The position numbers and the translations under genes were made by a program. A DNA stretch of 64,000 nt, taken from the NCBI RefSeq assembly GCF_021534965.1, contig NZ_CP091037.1, forward strand, positions 1,218,501 through 1,282,500, read 5' to 3'. The notes under the pieces were generated by a model that saw only the letters and a program-made list of their open reading frames with translations, searched no databases and had not been told where the DNA came from. This document shows, piece after piece, positions 43,786 through 51,900 of the stretch (position 1 is its first letter; every line of letters starts with the position of its first letter). This stretch comes from Muricauda sp. SCSIO 65647. Lineage in GTDB: Bacteria; Bacteroidota; Bacteroidia; Flavobacteriales; Flavobacteriaceae.

Positions 43786-44922
43786 ATGGGGTTTAAACTA
43801 AATCATACCATACCTGCTGAATCACAGCGCACCACTTCTGAAGGGGGGCTAGAGGGGCTGTTAAAAAAGGAAATCACCCTTTTCGGAACCTTTTTCAACA
43901 ATAAAAAGAAAGAGCATTTCTATTCTGAATTGGCGGTGCTCTTAAAGGCAGGTGTGCACCTGCGGGAGGCGTTACAACTATTGGCCGACAACCAGAAGAA
44001 GGAAAAGCTGCGCAATTTTTATACCACTATGGTAGATAATTTGGATGCCGGGCAAAGTCTTTGTGACGTATTGCAGTCTAGAAAAGTGTTCACCGAGTAT
44101 GAATACTATTCTGTTCAGATAGGGGAAGAAAGCGGTAATTTGGCACGGATCATTGAGGAATTGGGGGGTTTCTTTGCACGTAAAAATGAGCAACGGCGAC
44201 AACTGTTGAATGCCATGACCTACCCCATCATCATTTTTTGCACGGCGGTTTTGGTGGTCATTTTTATGCTACGGATGGTCGTGCCCATGTTCGAGGATAT
44301 CTTTCGCCAGAACGGGGTTGAACTGCCCACCATCACCAAATGGATCATATCGGCCTCCAAGGGTATCAAAGACTATGGCTGGTTGGTGCTTTTCTTACTG
44401 GTTGGACTGCTATTGTTCAGAAAGATTCTTTTTAAGAAGGAAAGTGTGCAGCGAAAACGGGATGCCTTTTTGTTGAAAGTTCCTTTCTTGGGCCAGTTCA
44501 TCCGTTCTGTCTACCTATCCCAGTTCACACAGGCGGTGACCCTGTTGACGGCCTCAAAAGTGCCCGTTTTGAACAGTATACAAATGGCAAGGCGCATGAT
44601 TCGTTTCTATCCTTTGCAAGATGCCCTGGCCCAAATGGAAGCCAAGATCATGAAGGGGGCGAGCCTTAATGAGAGCATCAAGGGCAACAAGATCTTTGAC
44701 AATAAGATGGCCTCATTGATCAAGGTGGCCGAAGAGACCAACCAGACAGAATTTATCTTTGAAAAGCTCAACCAGCAATATAGTCAAGAGGTGCAGCAAA
44801 AATCAAAACTGCTGTCTACCCTTATGGAACCCTTGATCATTGTGGTCATCGGCCTTTTTGTGGGGGTCATCTTGGTATCGATGTACCTGCCCATGTTCAA
44901 GTTGAGCAGTGTGTTGGGGTGA
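43786..44922 (+). CDS. GspF/PilC-like platform protein
   Basis: The 378-residue inner-membrane protein has two T2SSF repeats, each with the family pattern. The first is in FYSELAVLLKAGVHLREALQ and EYYSVQIGEESGNLARIIEE; the second in QFTQAVTLLTASKVPVLNSI and KMASLIKVAEETNQTEFIFE. Membrane helices lie at about 142-167, 185-205 and 350-375. This is the platform on which the ATPase at 23943-25355 acts. It ends the plus-strand operon and is separated from gspE by about 18 kb, although they usually lie side by side. Confidence 0.92.
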   Translation: MGFKLNHTIPAESQRTTSEGGLEGLLKKEITLFGTFFNNKKKEHFYSELAVLLKAGVHLREALQLLADNQKKEKLRNFYTTMVDNLDAGQSLCDVLQSRKVFTEYEYYSVQIGEESGNLARIIEELGGFFARKNEQRRQLLNAMTYPIIIFCTAVLVVIFMLRMVVPMFEDIFRQNGVELPTITKWIISASKGIKDYGWLVLFLLVGLLLFRKILFKKESVQRKRDAFLLKVPFLGQFIRSVYLSQFTQAVTLLTASKVPVLNSIQMARRMIRFYPLQDALAQMEAKIMKGASLNESIKGNKIFDNKMASLIKVAEETNQTEFIFEKLNQQYSQEVQQKSKLLSTLMEPLIIVVIGLFVGVILVSMYLPMFKLSSVLG

Positions 44923-44934
44923 TAGAGAGGTGTC

Positions 44935-44967
44935 AAAATAAAAAGCCCCGAATCGTATCCGAGGCTT
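44935..44967 (-). terminator. Intrinsic terminator of tRNA-Leu
   Basis: On the minus strand AAGCCTCGGA pairs with TTCGGGGCTT around TACGA, followed by TTTTATTTTG. It begins 8 bases after the 3' end of tRNA-Leu and also lies just past the gspF stop. Confidence 0.7.
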
Positions 44968-44974
44968 CTCTCTG

Positions 44975-45058
44975 TACCGAAGGTGGGAATCGAACCCACA
45001 CGGTATTGCTACCACTGGATTTTGAATCCAGCGCGTCTACCAATTCCGCCACTTCGGC
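44975..45058 (-). tRNA. tRNA-Leu (anticodon CAA), intact copy
   Basis: An 84-base type II tRNA: acceptor GCCGAAG against CTTCGGT, D arm with GGCGGAATTGGTAGACGC, anticodon stem CTGGA/TCCAG with loop TTCAAAA (anticodon CAA), a variable arm TGGTAGCAATACCG, T arm with GGTTCGATTCC, and discriminator A. CCA is not encoded. On the minus strand the stop codon of a GIY-YIG gene is only seven bases upstream of its 5' end, so it cannot carry its own nearby promoter without overlapping that gene. Confidence 0.95.
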
Positions 45059-45065
45059 ATTCTAT

Positions 45066-45314
45066 TCATGAAAGCCCATCTCTGAGCCTTCTCAATTTTT
45101 CTTTGCCAACTCCTGATTTCCAGTACTTTTCTCTTTTACGAGCAGTACGTCTATCAGGATGTTCTTCTTCGTAAATCAATACAAAGGGAACATAAGGTCT
45201 GGTTGTTCTCTCCCTGCCACCATTATGTCTTTTGATTCTCTCATTTAAGTTAGAGGTCATTCCAACATAAATATAATTGAATCGCAAACTCGACAAGGCA
45301 TAGACCCAAACCAT
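45066..45314 (-). CDS. GIY-YIG nuclease-like protein, copy 1
   Basis: The 82-residue protein has the GIY-YIG superfamily core: VWVYAL, then YIYVGMTSNLNERIKRHNGG, with the catalytic-region Arg in NERIKRH and a C-terminal KREKYWKSGVGKEKL. It resembles UPF0213/UvrC-like small nucleases of Bacteroidota, which have no known cellular role. It lies immediately upstream of intact tRNA-Leu on the same strand. Copy 2 at 45404-45652 differs in only 4 of 82 residues (R/K, I/V, E/K, K/E). Activity is not shown by sequence. Confidence 0.88.
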   Translation of the reverse strand: MVWVYALSSLRFNYIYVGMTSNLNERIKRHNGGRERTTRPYVPFVLIYEEEHPDRRTARKREKYWKSGVGKEKLRRLRDGLS

Positions 45315-45333
45315 AGTTCAATATGTCAGCGCG

Positions 45334-45353
45334 CCTGCCTGTCGGCAGACAGG
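45334..45353. repeat. 20-base palindromic insert
   Basis: CCTGCCTGTCGGCAGACAGG, inserted in tRNA fragment 1 between CAGCGCG and TCTACCA (plus-strand view) without target-site duplication. Confidence 0.85.
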
Positions 45354-45368
45354 TCTACCATTTCCGCC

Positions 45369-45388
45369 CCTGCCTACCGGCAGGCAGG
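45369..45388. repeat. 20-base palindromic insert
   Basis: CCTGCCTACCGGCAGGCAGG, inserted in tRNA fragment 1 between CCGCC and ACTTCGGCA without target-site duplication. Confidence 0.85.
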
Positions 45389-45403
45389 ACTTCGGCATTC
45401 TAT

Positions 45404-45652
45404 TCATGAAAGCCCATCTCTGAGCCTTCTCAATTTTTCTTTACCAACTCCCGATTTCCAGTACTTTTCCCTTTCACGGGCAGTACGCCTATCAGGATGC
45501 TCTTCCTTGTAAACCAATACAAAGGGAACATAAGGCTTTGTTGTTCTCTCCCTGCCACCATTATGTCTTTTGATTCTCTCATTTAAGTTAGAGGTCATTC
45601 CAACATAAATATAATTGAATCGCAAACTCGACAAGGCATAGACCCAAACCAT
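45404..45652 (-). CDS. GIY-YIG nuclease-like protein, copy 2
   Basis: The 82-residue near-twin of copy 1 has the same YIYVGMTSNLNERIKRHNGG core. It lies between tRNA fragment 2 (upstream) and tRNA fragment 1 (downstream) on the minus strand. The reading frame is intact, and the few differences from copy 1 are single-residue changes, so the duplication looks recent or both copies are under constraint. Confidence 0.88.
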   Translation of the reverse strand: MVWVYALSSLRFNYIYVGMTSNLNERIKRHNGGRERTTKPYVPFVLVYKEEHPDRRTAREREKYWKSGVGKEKLRRLRDGLS

Positions 45653-45671
45653 AGTTCAATATGTCAGCGCG

Positions 45672-45711
45672 CCTGCCTGTCAGCGGTCAGGCCTGCCTGT
45701 TGGCAGACAGG
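45672..45711. repeat. Two tandem 20-base palindromic inserts
   Basis: CCTGCCTGTCAGCGGTCAGG (45672-45691) and CCTGCCTGTTGGCAGACAGG (45692-45711) occupy the site where fragment 1 has a single 20-base unit. This length difference explains why the second repeat unit is 358 rather than 338 bases. Confidence 0.85.
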
Positions 45712-45726
45712 TCTACCAATTCCGCC

Positions 45727-45746
45727 CCTGCCTACCGGCAGGCAGG
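45727..45746. repeat. 20-base palindromic insert
   Basis: CCTGCCTACCGGCAGGCAGG, identical to the insert at 45369-45388 and at the same site in the tRNA fragment. Confidence 0.85.
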
Positions 45747-45764
45747 ACTTCGGCAAAGGGACTG

Positions 45765-45772
45765 CAAAACTA
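45765..45772 (-). promoter_or_regulatory. -7 box TAGTTTTG upstream of the outermost tRNA-Leu fragment
   Basis: TAGTTTTG on the minus strand matches TAnnTTTG and ends 10 bases before tRNA fragment 2. It is the best candidate for the original tRNA-Leu promoter. If so, the transcript would run through both GIY-YIG genes before reaching the intact tRNA. Confidence 0.5.
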
Positions 45773-45838
45773 AAAAATTATTTCATTCCTGAAACTAAAA
45801 TTACCCATATTTATGCTTTCCCAACCCAATTAAATTTT

Positions 45839-45846
45839 TAAATTTG
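45839..45846 (+). promoter_or_regulatory. -7 box TAAATTTG of prs
   Basis: TAAATTTG matches the -7 consensus and lies 27 bases upstream of the prs ATG at 45874. A TTG inside the box (45844) is in frame with prs but cannot be the start if this promoter is used. Confidence 0.6.
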
Positions 45847-45873
45847 CACCTCCTTAAAAAGAAGGACGTCGTC

Positions 45874-46815
45874 ATGCCCTATCAGGTTCCAGAACCCAAG
45901 ATTTTTGCTTGTACGCAAAGTGCCGAACTCGGAAAGAAAATCGCCAAGAAATATGGTGCCGAGCTGGGCAATGTAATATTCTCACGATACAGTGATGGTG
46001 AGTTTCAACCTTCTTTTGAGGAATCGATTCGGGGAGCTCGAATTTTTATCATTGGCTCAACCAATCCAAGTTCTGAAAACTTAATGGAAATGCTATTGAT
46101 GCTCGATGCCGCCAAACGTGCATCGGCACGGCATATAACTGCGGTAATGCCCTATTTCGGATGGGCCCGGCAAGATCGAAAAGATAAGCCCAGGGTACCG
46201 ATAGCGGCCAAGCTAATCGCCAAGATGTTGGAAACGGCCGGAGCGACACGAATCATCACGATGGATCTGCACGCCGATCAAATTCAGGGGTTTTTTGAAA
46301 AACCAGTGGACCATCTCTTTGCCTCCACCTTGTTTTTGCCCTACCTGAAGAAGCTGAATTTAGATAATCTGTGCATCGCCTCACCCGATATGGGGGGCTC
46401 AAAACGGGCCTATGCCTATTCAAAAGCATTGGAAAGCGATGTCGTTATCTGTTACAAACAACGGGCCAAGGCAAATGTCATTTCAAAGATGGAGCTGATC
46501 GGTGAAGTAAAAGGCAAAAACGTGGTACTGGTCGATGATATGGTCGATACTGCCGGTACGCTCACCAAAGCGGCCGACCTTATGATAGAGCGTGGAGCGA
46601 AAAGTGTTCGTGCCATTAGCACACACGGTCTTTTGTCAGGCAATGCCCATGAAAAAATTGAAAAATCAAAACTGAAGGAATTGATCATCACCGATTCAAT
46701 CCCTTCCAAAAAAGAAAGTGAAAGAATCAAAGTGTTGAGTTGTGCCGGCCTATTTGCCGATGTCATGCACCGCGTGCACCACAACACCTCAATATCTTCA
46801 AAATTCTTAATGTAA
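45874..46815 (+). CDS. prs: Ribose-phosphate pyrophosphokinase
   Basis: The 313-residue enzyme makes PRPP from ribose 5-phosphate and ATP for nucleotide, His and Trp synthesis. Motifs are all present: the YSDGEFQP region, YFGWARQDRK (flexible loop), TMDLHADQIQGFF, and the PRPP loop VVLVDDMVDTAGTL. I chose the ATG at 45874 (MPYQVPEPKIFACTQ) rather than the TTG at 45844, which lies in the promoter box. It is followed by ctc and pth, the usual flavobacterial order. Confidence 0.96.
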   Translation: MPYQVPEPKIFACTQSAELGKKIAKKYGAELGNVIFSRYSDGEFQPSFEESIRGARIFIIGSTNPSSENLMEMLLMLDAAKRASARHITAVMPYFGWARQDRKDKPRVPIAAKLIAKMLETAGATRIITMDLHADQIQGFFEKPVDHLFASTLFLPYLKKLNLDNLCIASPDMGGSKRAYAYSKALESDVVICYKQRAKANVISKMELIGEVKGKNVVLVDDMVDTAGTLTKAADLMIERGAKSVRAISTHGLLSGNAHEKIEKSKLKELIITDSIPSKKESERIKVLSCAGLFADVMHRVHHNTSISSKFLM

Positions 46816-46863
46816 GCCCCCTAGCTGGTGGCAATCTATTAATTATAATCATTTATTCAGACT

Positions 46864-47532
46864 ATGAAGTCAATTACAATCAAAGGATCCCAAAGAGAAA
46901 GCGTGGGCAAGGCAGCGACCAAGGCCCTACGTAATGCTGGAAAGGTCCCTTGCGTGCTGTACGGAGGGGAAAAACCATTGCACTTTTCAGCAGATGAGAT
47001 TTCGTTCAAAGATTTAGTGTACACCCCCAACGCCCACACTGTTGTGATTGAGTTGGAAAACGGTGAAAAGTTCGATGCCGTAATGCAAGACATTCAGTTT
47101 CACCCGGTCAATGACAAGATTTTGCATGTAGATTTCTATCAATTGTTCGAAGACAAACTGGTGACCATGAATATTCCCGTACGCCTGATGGGCAATTCAC
47201 CCGGGGTACGAAACGGGGGTCGGTTACTGTTTCGAAAGCGTAAACTTGAAATTCGTGCGTTGCCGGCCGATCTTCCCGATTTCTTCAATGTAGATATTTC
47301 AAAATTGAAGATCGGTGACAACATATCGGTAGAATCATTGCTCAGCGATGACTTTACCATTCTGCATCCAGATTCAACGGTCGTGGTTCAAGTCAAGACC
47401 CAACGTGCCGCCATCGTTGTTGAAGACGATGAAGAAGTGGAAGGAGAAGAAGGAGCCGAAGCAACTGAGGGTGCAGCAGAAGGTGCTGAAGCCCCAGCCG
47501 CTGAAACCCCTGCTGAAGAAAGCGCAGAGTAA
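46864..47532 (+). CDS. rplY: 50S ribosomal protein L25/general stress protein Ctc
   Basis: The 222-residue protein has an N-terminal 5S-rRNA-binding domain ([20 protein letters not shown], then [18 protein letters not shown]) and the C-terminal TL5/Ctc domain ([20 protein letters not shown], then [10 protein letters not shown]). A Glu/Ala-rich tail covers residues about 185-222. Longer L25 with this second domain is called Ctc. The tail resembles that of S16 at 7058-7708. It lies between prs and pth, 48 bases after prs. Confidence 0.95.
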   Translation: MKSITIKGSQRESVGKAATKALRNAGKVPCVLYGGEKPLHFSADEISFKDLVYTPNAHTVVIELENGEKFDAVMQDIQFHPVNDKILHVDFYQLFEDKLVTMNIPVRLMGNSPGVRNGGRLLFRKRKLEIRALPADLPDFFNVDISKLKIGDNISVESLLSDDFTILHPDSTVVVQVKTQRAAIVVEDDEEVEGEEGAEATEGAAEGAEAPAAETPAEESAE

Positions 47533-47550
47533 AGCATATTTTCCATTGTG

Positions 47551-47605
47551 GAAGCATCCCAAGATAGTCGCTCTTAGCGGTTTTTGGGATGCTTTCGTAT
47601 TTTTG
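47551..47605 (+). terminator. Terminator of prs-ctc overlapping the pth promoter
   Basis: AGCATCCCAA (47553-47562) pairs with TTGGGATGCT (47584-47593) around a 21-base loop, followed by a T-rich stretch. The same end contains TATTTTTG (47598-47605), a good -7 box, 17 bases before the pth start at 47623. Terminator and promoter are therefore back to back. Confidence 0.6.
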
Positions 47606-47622
47606 GGCAAAACGAAATTTTC

Positions 47623-48252
47623 ATGTTCAAATGGATACTTTCGCTGTTTGGAAAACAGACGTCCATTCTATCTGAAGGCAATACCATGAAGAAATTTTTG
47701 ATTGTTGGTCTGGGCAACATCGGTTCTGAATATGCCGATACCCGACATAATGTGGGTTTCAGAATATTGGATGCCTTGGCCCAAGAAGAAGAGCTGACCT
47801 TTGAAACCTCGAAATTGGGCGACACGGCGGTTTTTAAGTTCAAGGGAAGACAGGCGCTTTGCCTAAAACCTTCGACCTATATGAACCTCAGCGGAAAAGC
47901 CGTACGCTATTGGATGGACAAAGAAAACATTCCTCTTGAAAATGTACTGATCATCGCCGATGACATCAATCTACCTTTTGGCACCCTTCGTCTGAAGATA
48001 AAAGGAAGCGATGGGGGCCACAACGGGCTCAAAGATATTCAACATATCTTGCAGACCACTACATACTGCCGTTTTCGTTTTGGGGTAGGTGCTGATTTCA
48101 GCAAGGGCAAACAGGTCGATCATGTGCTCGGCCAATGGAACGAAGAGGAGAATGAAAAACTGCCCGAACGGCTGAAAAAAAGTACCGGGATCATTCGCTC
48201 ATTTATCTTTGCAGGTGCCAAGAACACCATGAACCAGTTTAACAATACTTAG
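47623..48252 (+). CDS. pth: Peptidyl-tRNA hydrolase
   Basis: The enzyme recycles peptidyl-tRNA; the core is [20 protein letters not shown] with catalytic His in DTRHNVGF, then [13 protein letters not shown] and the [12 protein letters not shown] loop. I chose ATG 47623 (209 residues, 21-residue extension [20 protein letters not shown]), because flavobacterial Pth proteins often carry such a short N-terminal extension. ATG 47686 would give the classical form. A start at 47584 falls in the terminator hairpin and is rejected. Confidence 0.94.
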   Translation: MFKWILSLFGKQTSILSEGNTMKKFLIVGLGNIGSEYADTRHNVGFRILDALAQEEELTFETSKLGDTAVFKFKGRQALCLKPSTYMNLSGKAVRYWMDKENIPLENVLIIADDINLPFGTLRLKIKGSDGGHNGLKDIQHILQTTTYCRFRFGVGADFSKGKQVDHVLGQWNEEENEKLPERLKKSTGIIRSFIFAGAKNTMNQFNNT

Positions 48253-48264
48253 CGCTTAAGATTC

Positions 48265-48954
48265 TTAGAGCACCTTAAAATCATAGATGCCCGAATCTGA
48301 TGTATTGCCCTCGGCATCTTTGGTAATGATCTGCCAGTAATAGGTGGTACCCGAAGTCACCGTGACCTTGGTCTGGGTCGTTTCAACATCTAAAGTTTCC
48401 AACAAGGCCGTAGGCGGGTTTTGATCTGAGAGATACACTTCGAACGACTCGATATCGTCCTCGACATCTGCCCCTGTAAATTGCAGGGTAACTTGTGAAG
48501 CCCCATCCGCAATAACGGTGGCCCCTGATTTTGGGGCTATGATCTGTGCCGGAAACGGTGCATAGGTTGTTTGCGAACCCGCATTGTAAAACAACCAGCT
48601 TTCACTGGTAGCCGTTAGATCTGAATCGGTGTTGGCTGAGGTCACCGACCATGAGAATGGGGCCCCTTTTTCAATCGAAAGACTTGCAGATGTTGAAGCC
48701 GTGGTCAAAGTTTGGGGTGTATTGGTGTTCAAATTCACCGCACTCAATGTATATAGATCGGTATTCGCTGAAGGCTGCCATTCAAAGGTCACCTGACTCA
48801 GCGTCTCATTGATGCTCTGGCCTGTCGTGCACTCTGAATTTTCTAGTGGAAAGACCAAAATGGCCCCTTCAGGTACCGGTGGCGGAGCATTGTCATCATT
48901 TTTACATCCGACGATGAAAATAATGGTCATTATCAAAAAAATACCTTGTCTCAT
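48265..48954 (-). CDS. Lipoprotein with two FN3-like domains, coupled to the protease
   Basis: The 229-residue protein has a lipoprotein signal (MRQGIFLIMTIIFIVGC) and two beta-sandwich domains of fibronectin style (LVFPLENSECTTGQSINETL, SQVTFEWQPSANTDLYTLSA; and AQIIAPKSGATVIADGASQV, ESFEVYLSDQNPPTALLETL, TTYYWQIITKDAEGN). Its start overlaps the stop of the metalloprotease gene by ATGA, so translation is probably coupled. It could bind, anchor or inhibit the protease, or bind glycans; no motif decides between these. Confidence 0.75.
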   Translation of the reverse strand: MRQGIFLIMTIIFIVGCKNDDNAPPPVPEGAILVFPLENSECTTGQSINETLSQVTFEWQPSANTDLYTLSAVNLNTNTPQTLTTASTSASLSIEKGAPFSWSVTSANTDSDLTATSESWLFYNAGSQTTYAPFPAQIIAPKSGATVIADGASQVTLQFTGADVEDDIESFEVYLSDQNPPTALLETLDVETTQTKVTVTSGTTYYWQIITKDAEGNTSDSGIYDFKVL

Positions 48955-51900
48955 CGCTTGATCACTTTTTGGGTCTGTCTATAACCTTTTGCGGAAACCT
49001 CCAAATAATATACTCCCGAAGGCAAGCCAGACAATGTCACATCTACTTGAAGGTTTTCGCCATTTACAGATTGATTTCGAACCAATTGCCCGTCTGAAGC
49101 AAACACCTTTATCTCATACGGCAGATTTCCCGCATCATAATATACAGATATGTTGTTTCTTGTCGGATTGGGAAATACTATGGGCGCAGTACCTACTACG
49201 AAAGTCTCTTCGTAAATACCCTGACAGGGTAATGCCGAAGAAATTTTTAGGGTATTCAACCCCTTCTTCAAACCGATCAACAGTTCATTTTCTGTGGTTT
49301 GTGTCACAATTCCGTTAACTTCAACATTGTAGAAAACCGCTCCTCCCAATGTTAAGGATACCTGTCGTGCATCGATAAGGAGTTTCGAGCTCACAGAGAG
49401 TACATCGGGCTCATCGACCATCAAATCAAAGCACTGCTCTTGATAGACCTTGGTATCTATTGTACCTGTAATGCAAAGTGTATAATCGCCCGCCTGTAGA
49501 TTCTGAAAATCATGGGTATCATTGAAATTAGCCGTATCGCTTAGGCCATTGCCACTGAGAACGGCCGTATAGTCGATCGAGGTATCTATGGCCGAAATCG
49601 AAATCGATGCATCATTATTGCTTCTACAACTCTCACTTTGAATCTGTAGGGTGAAATTATCAGTTGCGAATCGATGCACTTGACAACCGCTGGTATCAAC
49701 CTCGGCCCCTTTTGGTGTGCCCAGGCAAAGATCGTCCCCATCATCAAAGACACCGTCTTCATCCTCATCGGGCCTGAAAGTTCCTTCGGCACAAATTTCC
49801 AATGAAAACGATTGCAACGAGCCGCCATCAGAACTTGCCGTATCTTCGATTTCAAGTACCCAGGTGCCCAGCGATGATTCGCCCGCAAACGAAGCCAATT
49901 CACCCAATGGTTTCACTACGCCACTGATAGCAGGGTCACCGCCACATGAGATGTCATTGCCATCATCATCAAAAACAGCATTGATGTTGTTCATATTGCC
50001 GCATGATTTTGATACGAGTGCCACCTTGGTGCCCGAGGGAGATATCAAATTTATGACCAAATCTTCCAAAAAAGTGTGATTGAGTTCTAACGAAACATTT
50101 ACATCGGCCACTGATAAATCTTCAAGAATGGTAATCGATGAGGAAATGGTTGTGGCTTCATCTGAACGAATTTCCAATGGTAGGTCATCGGCATCCCTAC
50201 TTTCACAATCGACCAATGTGGTCGTAAACCCAAATGGAGTACCAAACGGGCCCTCACCACAACCATTCTTGGGCTTCACGCGCCAATAATAAACGGTCTC
50301 TGGTTGCAGCAAAGCAGAACGGTATTTATTGAACGATATCGTTGCAGCTTCAACAATATCGGTAAAGGCGACATCGGTAGCGATTTCAATATCATATGAG
50401 GTATGGGCAGGGCTGTCTTGCCATGTGAACAATGGATTTACGGGCGTGTCAACTGCAAAATCCATCGGTTCGAGCAAGACCACTTCTTCAAAAGTACCGT
50501 CATAGAGATTCACTTGAAGCACTACCTCTTGGGTCACCGACGCCGCTGTTGATGTGATGGTGACGGGATAGTTGCCCTCGGTCACCGCCCCCGTATTCGA
50601 AAAAGTCACCTGAACGTTTGTATCATCAGCAGTAGCGGTGGATGGCGAAAAAGAAACATCGAGACCTGTCGGGGCATCGGCCGTGAAGGTCGAGACCTCA
50701 TTGAAACCGCCTGACGTATCATACACAAAAGACGTTATCAAATCATTGGGCTGACAGGTTTCAACTTCAAGGCTCTCAAAATCCAGTACCACCTGGGCCT
50801 CTTGAATGGTAAAATTGGCCGAATTCACGGCAAAGAAAATATTGTCACTGGCCTTGACCATGATACGGGCCATATCAGTACCAGTTGATGGCAACAGCAC
50901 TTCTGCACTGCCATCGTTCAACACATCATCGGCAATTTGAATGGGGAAAGAACTGCCCCCGTCCACAGACAAGAATATATCGACCTTTTCTGCATTTATC
51001 GGTTCAACATCGGTATTGGCAACACTCCATGTAACCGTTTGTACACTGCCCGCAGCATATAGTTCACCAGTGGCCTGCGAAAGTACTTCAAAGGGACCTG
51101 CCGCATTGATTACAGATACGCTTGTGGTGGCCGTTACCACCTGCCCACCACCAGCTGCATTATCACGAACGGTCAACGCAAAATTTAGGTCACGCTGTAT
51201 TTCTGAAACAGTTTCCCATGCCGAATTAAGGGGTGGGTCGGTTTGCGTCAAATTGCCCTGTGCCACTTCAGAAAGTCTTGGAAAATAACGCTCAGGATCT
51301 GTAGTGGGCGGCAAGGATCTAAAATTTGCTCCACTCGGATTTTCGGGACCAAAAGTTTCGGTCGTGACCACACCGCTATCAATTTGCTCCCAAGTATAGG
51401 TCAGTACATCACCAGAATCAGAATCTGTGGCATTCGCTGTCAATACAAAAGCAGTCGATTTCGGAATCGTATAGTTTTGCAGTGGGGCAACCGTGGGAGG
51501 TGCATTCGTCAAAACAGTGGTCTCGGCACAGTTCGCCGTTTGCAGATAATCGATAATCTGTACGATACTGTAATAGTGAAAGTAATCGTCTCCATTAGGT
51601 GCCACATTATTGTCCCCAACAATACCCGCATACCCCATGATGGAAGTACCACTGGCCGGTTCGGCCTGTACATCGCTGCCTTCTGACTCGAATGACCACG
51701 TATGGTTGGCGCCAAATTGGTGCCCCAGTTCATGGGCAACATAATCTAAATCGAAATTATCGCCCTCGGGCGTTTCGGCAGAAGCAAAGGCACTGCCCTT
51801 TCGATTGTCAACGCAGACCGAACCGATAAAGCCCGCATTTCCATTATCATTGTCTTTATGGAACAAATGCCCTACGTCATAATTGGCCTCACCGATAATG

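Larger units (their letters stand above)
45327..45398 (-). pseudogene. Broken tRNA-Leu 5' fragment 1, with two 20-base insertions
   Basis: Read on the minus strand, the first about 30 bases of tRNA-Leu (GCCGAAGT, GGCGGAAATGGTAGA, CGCGCTG) are present but interrupted twice. CCTGCCTGCCGGTAGGCAGG sits after GCCGAAGT (45388-45369) and CCTGTCTGCCGACAGGCAGG sits after GGTAGA (45353-45334). Removing both restores the intact tRNA sequence except for one base. The fragment ends at the start of the anticodon stem, and a GIY-YIG gene follows. Confidence 0.85.
45665..45755 (-). pseudogene. Broken tRNA-Leu 5' fragment 2, with three 20-base insertions
   Basis: It is organised as fragment 1, with CCTGCCTACCGGCAGGCAGG at 45727-45746 (plus-strand view). 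At the second site there are two palindromes in tandem (45672-45691 and 45692-45711) instead of one. The interrupted parts match intact tRNA-Leu bases 1-30 exactly, including AATTCCGCC. This outermost fragment lies just downstream of the promoter box at 45765-45772. Confidence 0.85.

Noticed and set aside
45327-45755. Two additional functional tRNA-Leu genes
   Set aside because: They stop at the anticodon stem and are interrupted by palindromes; neither can fold as a tRNA.
45844-45873. Extended start of prs at TTG 45844
   Set aside because: The codon lies within the -7 box TAAATTTG and the added ten residues have no family counterpart.
47584-47622. Extended start of pth at 47584
   Set aside because: It lies in the 3' arm of the terminator hairpin of the preceding genes and upstream of the likely promoter box.
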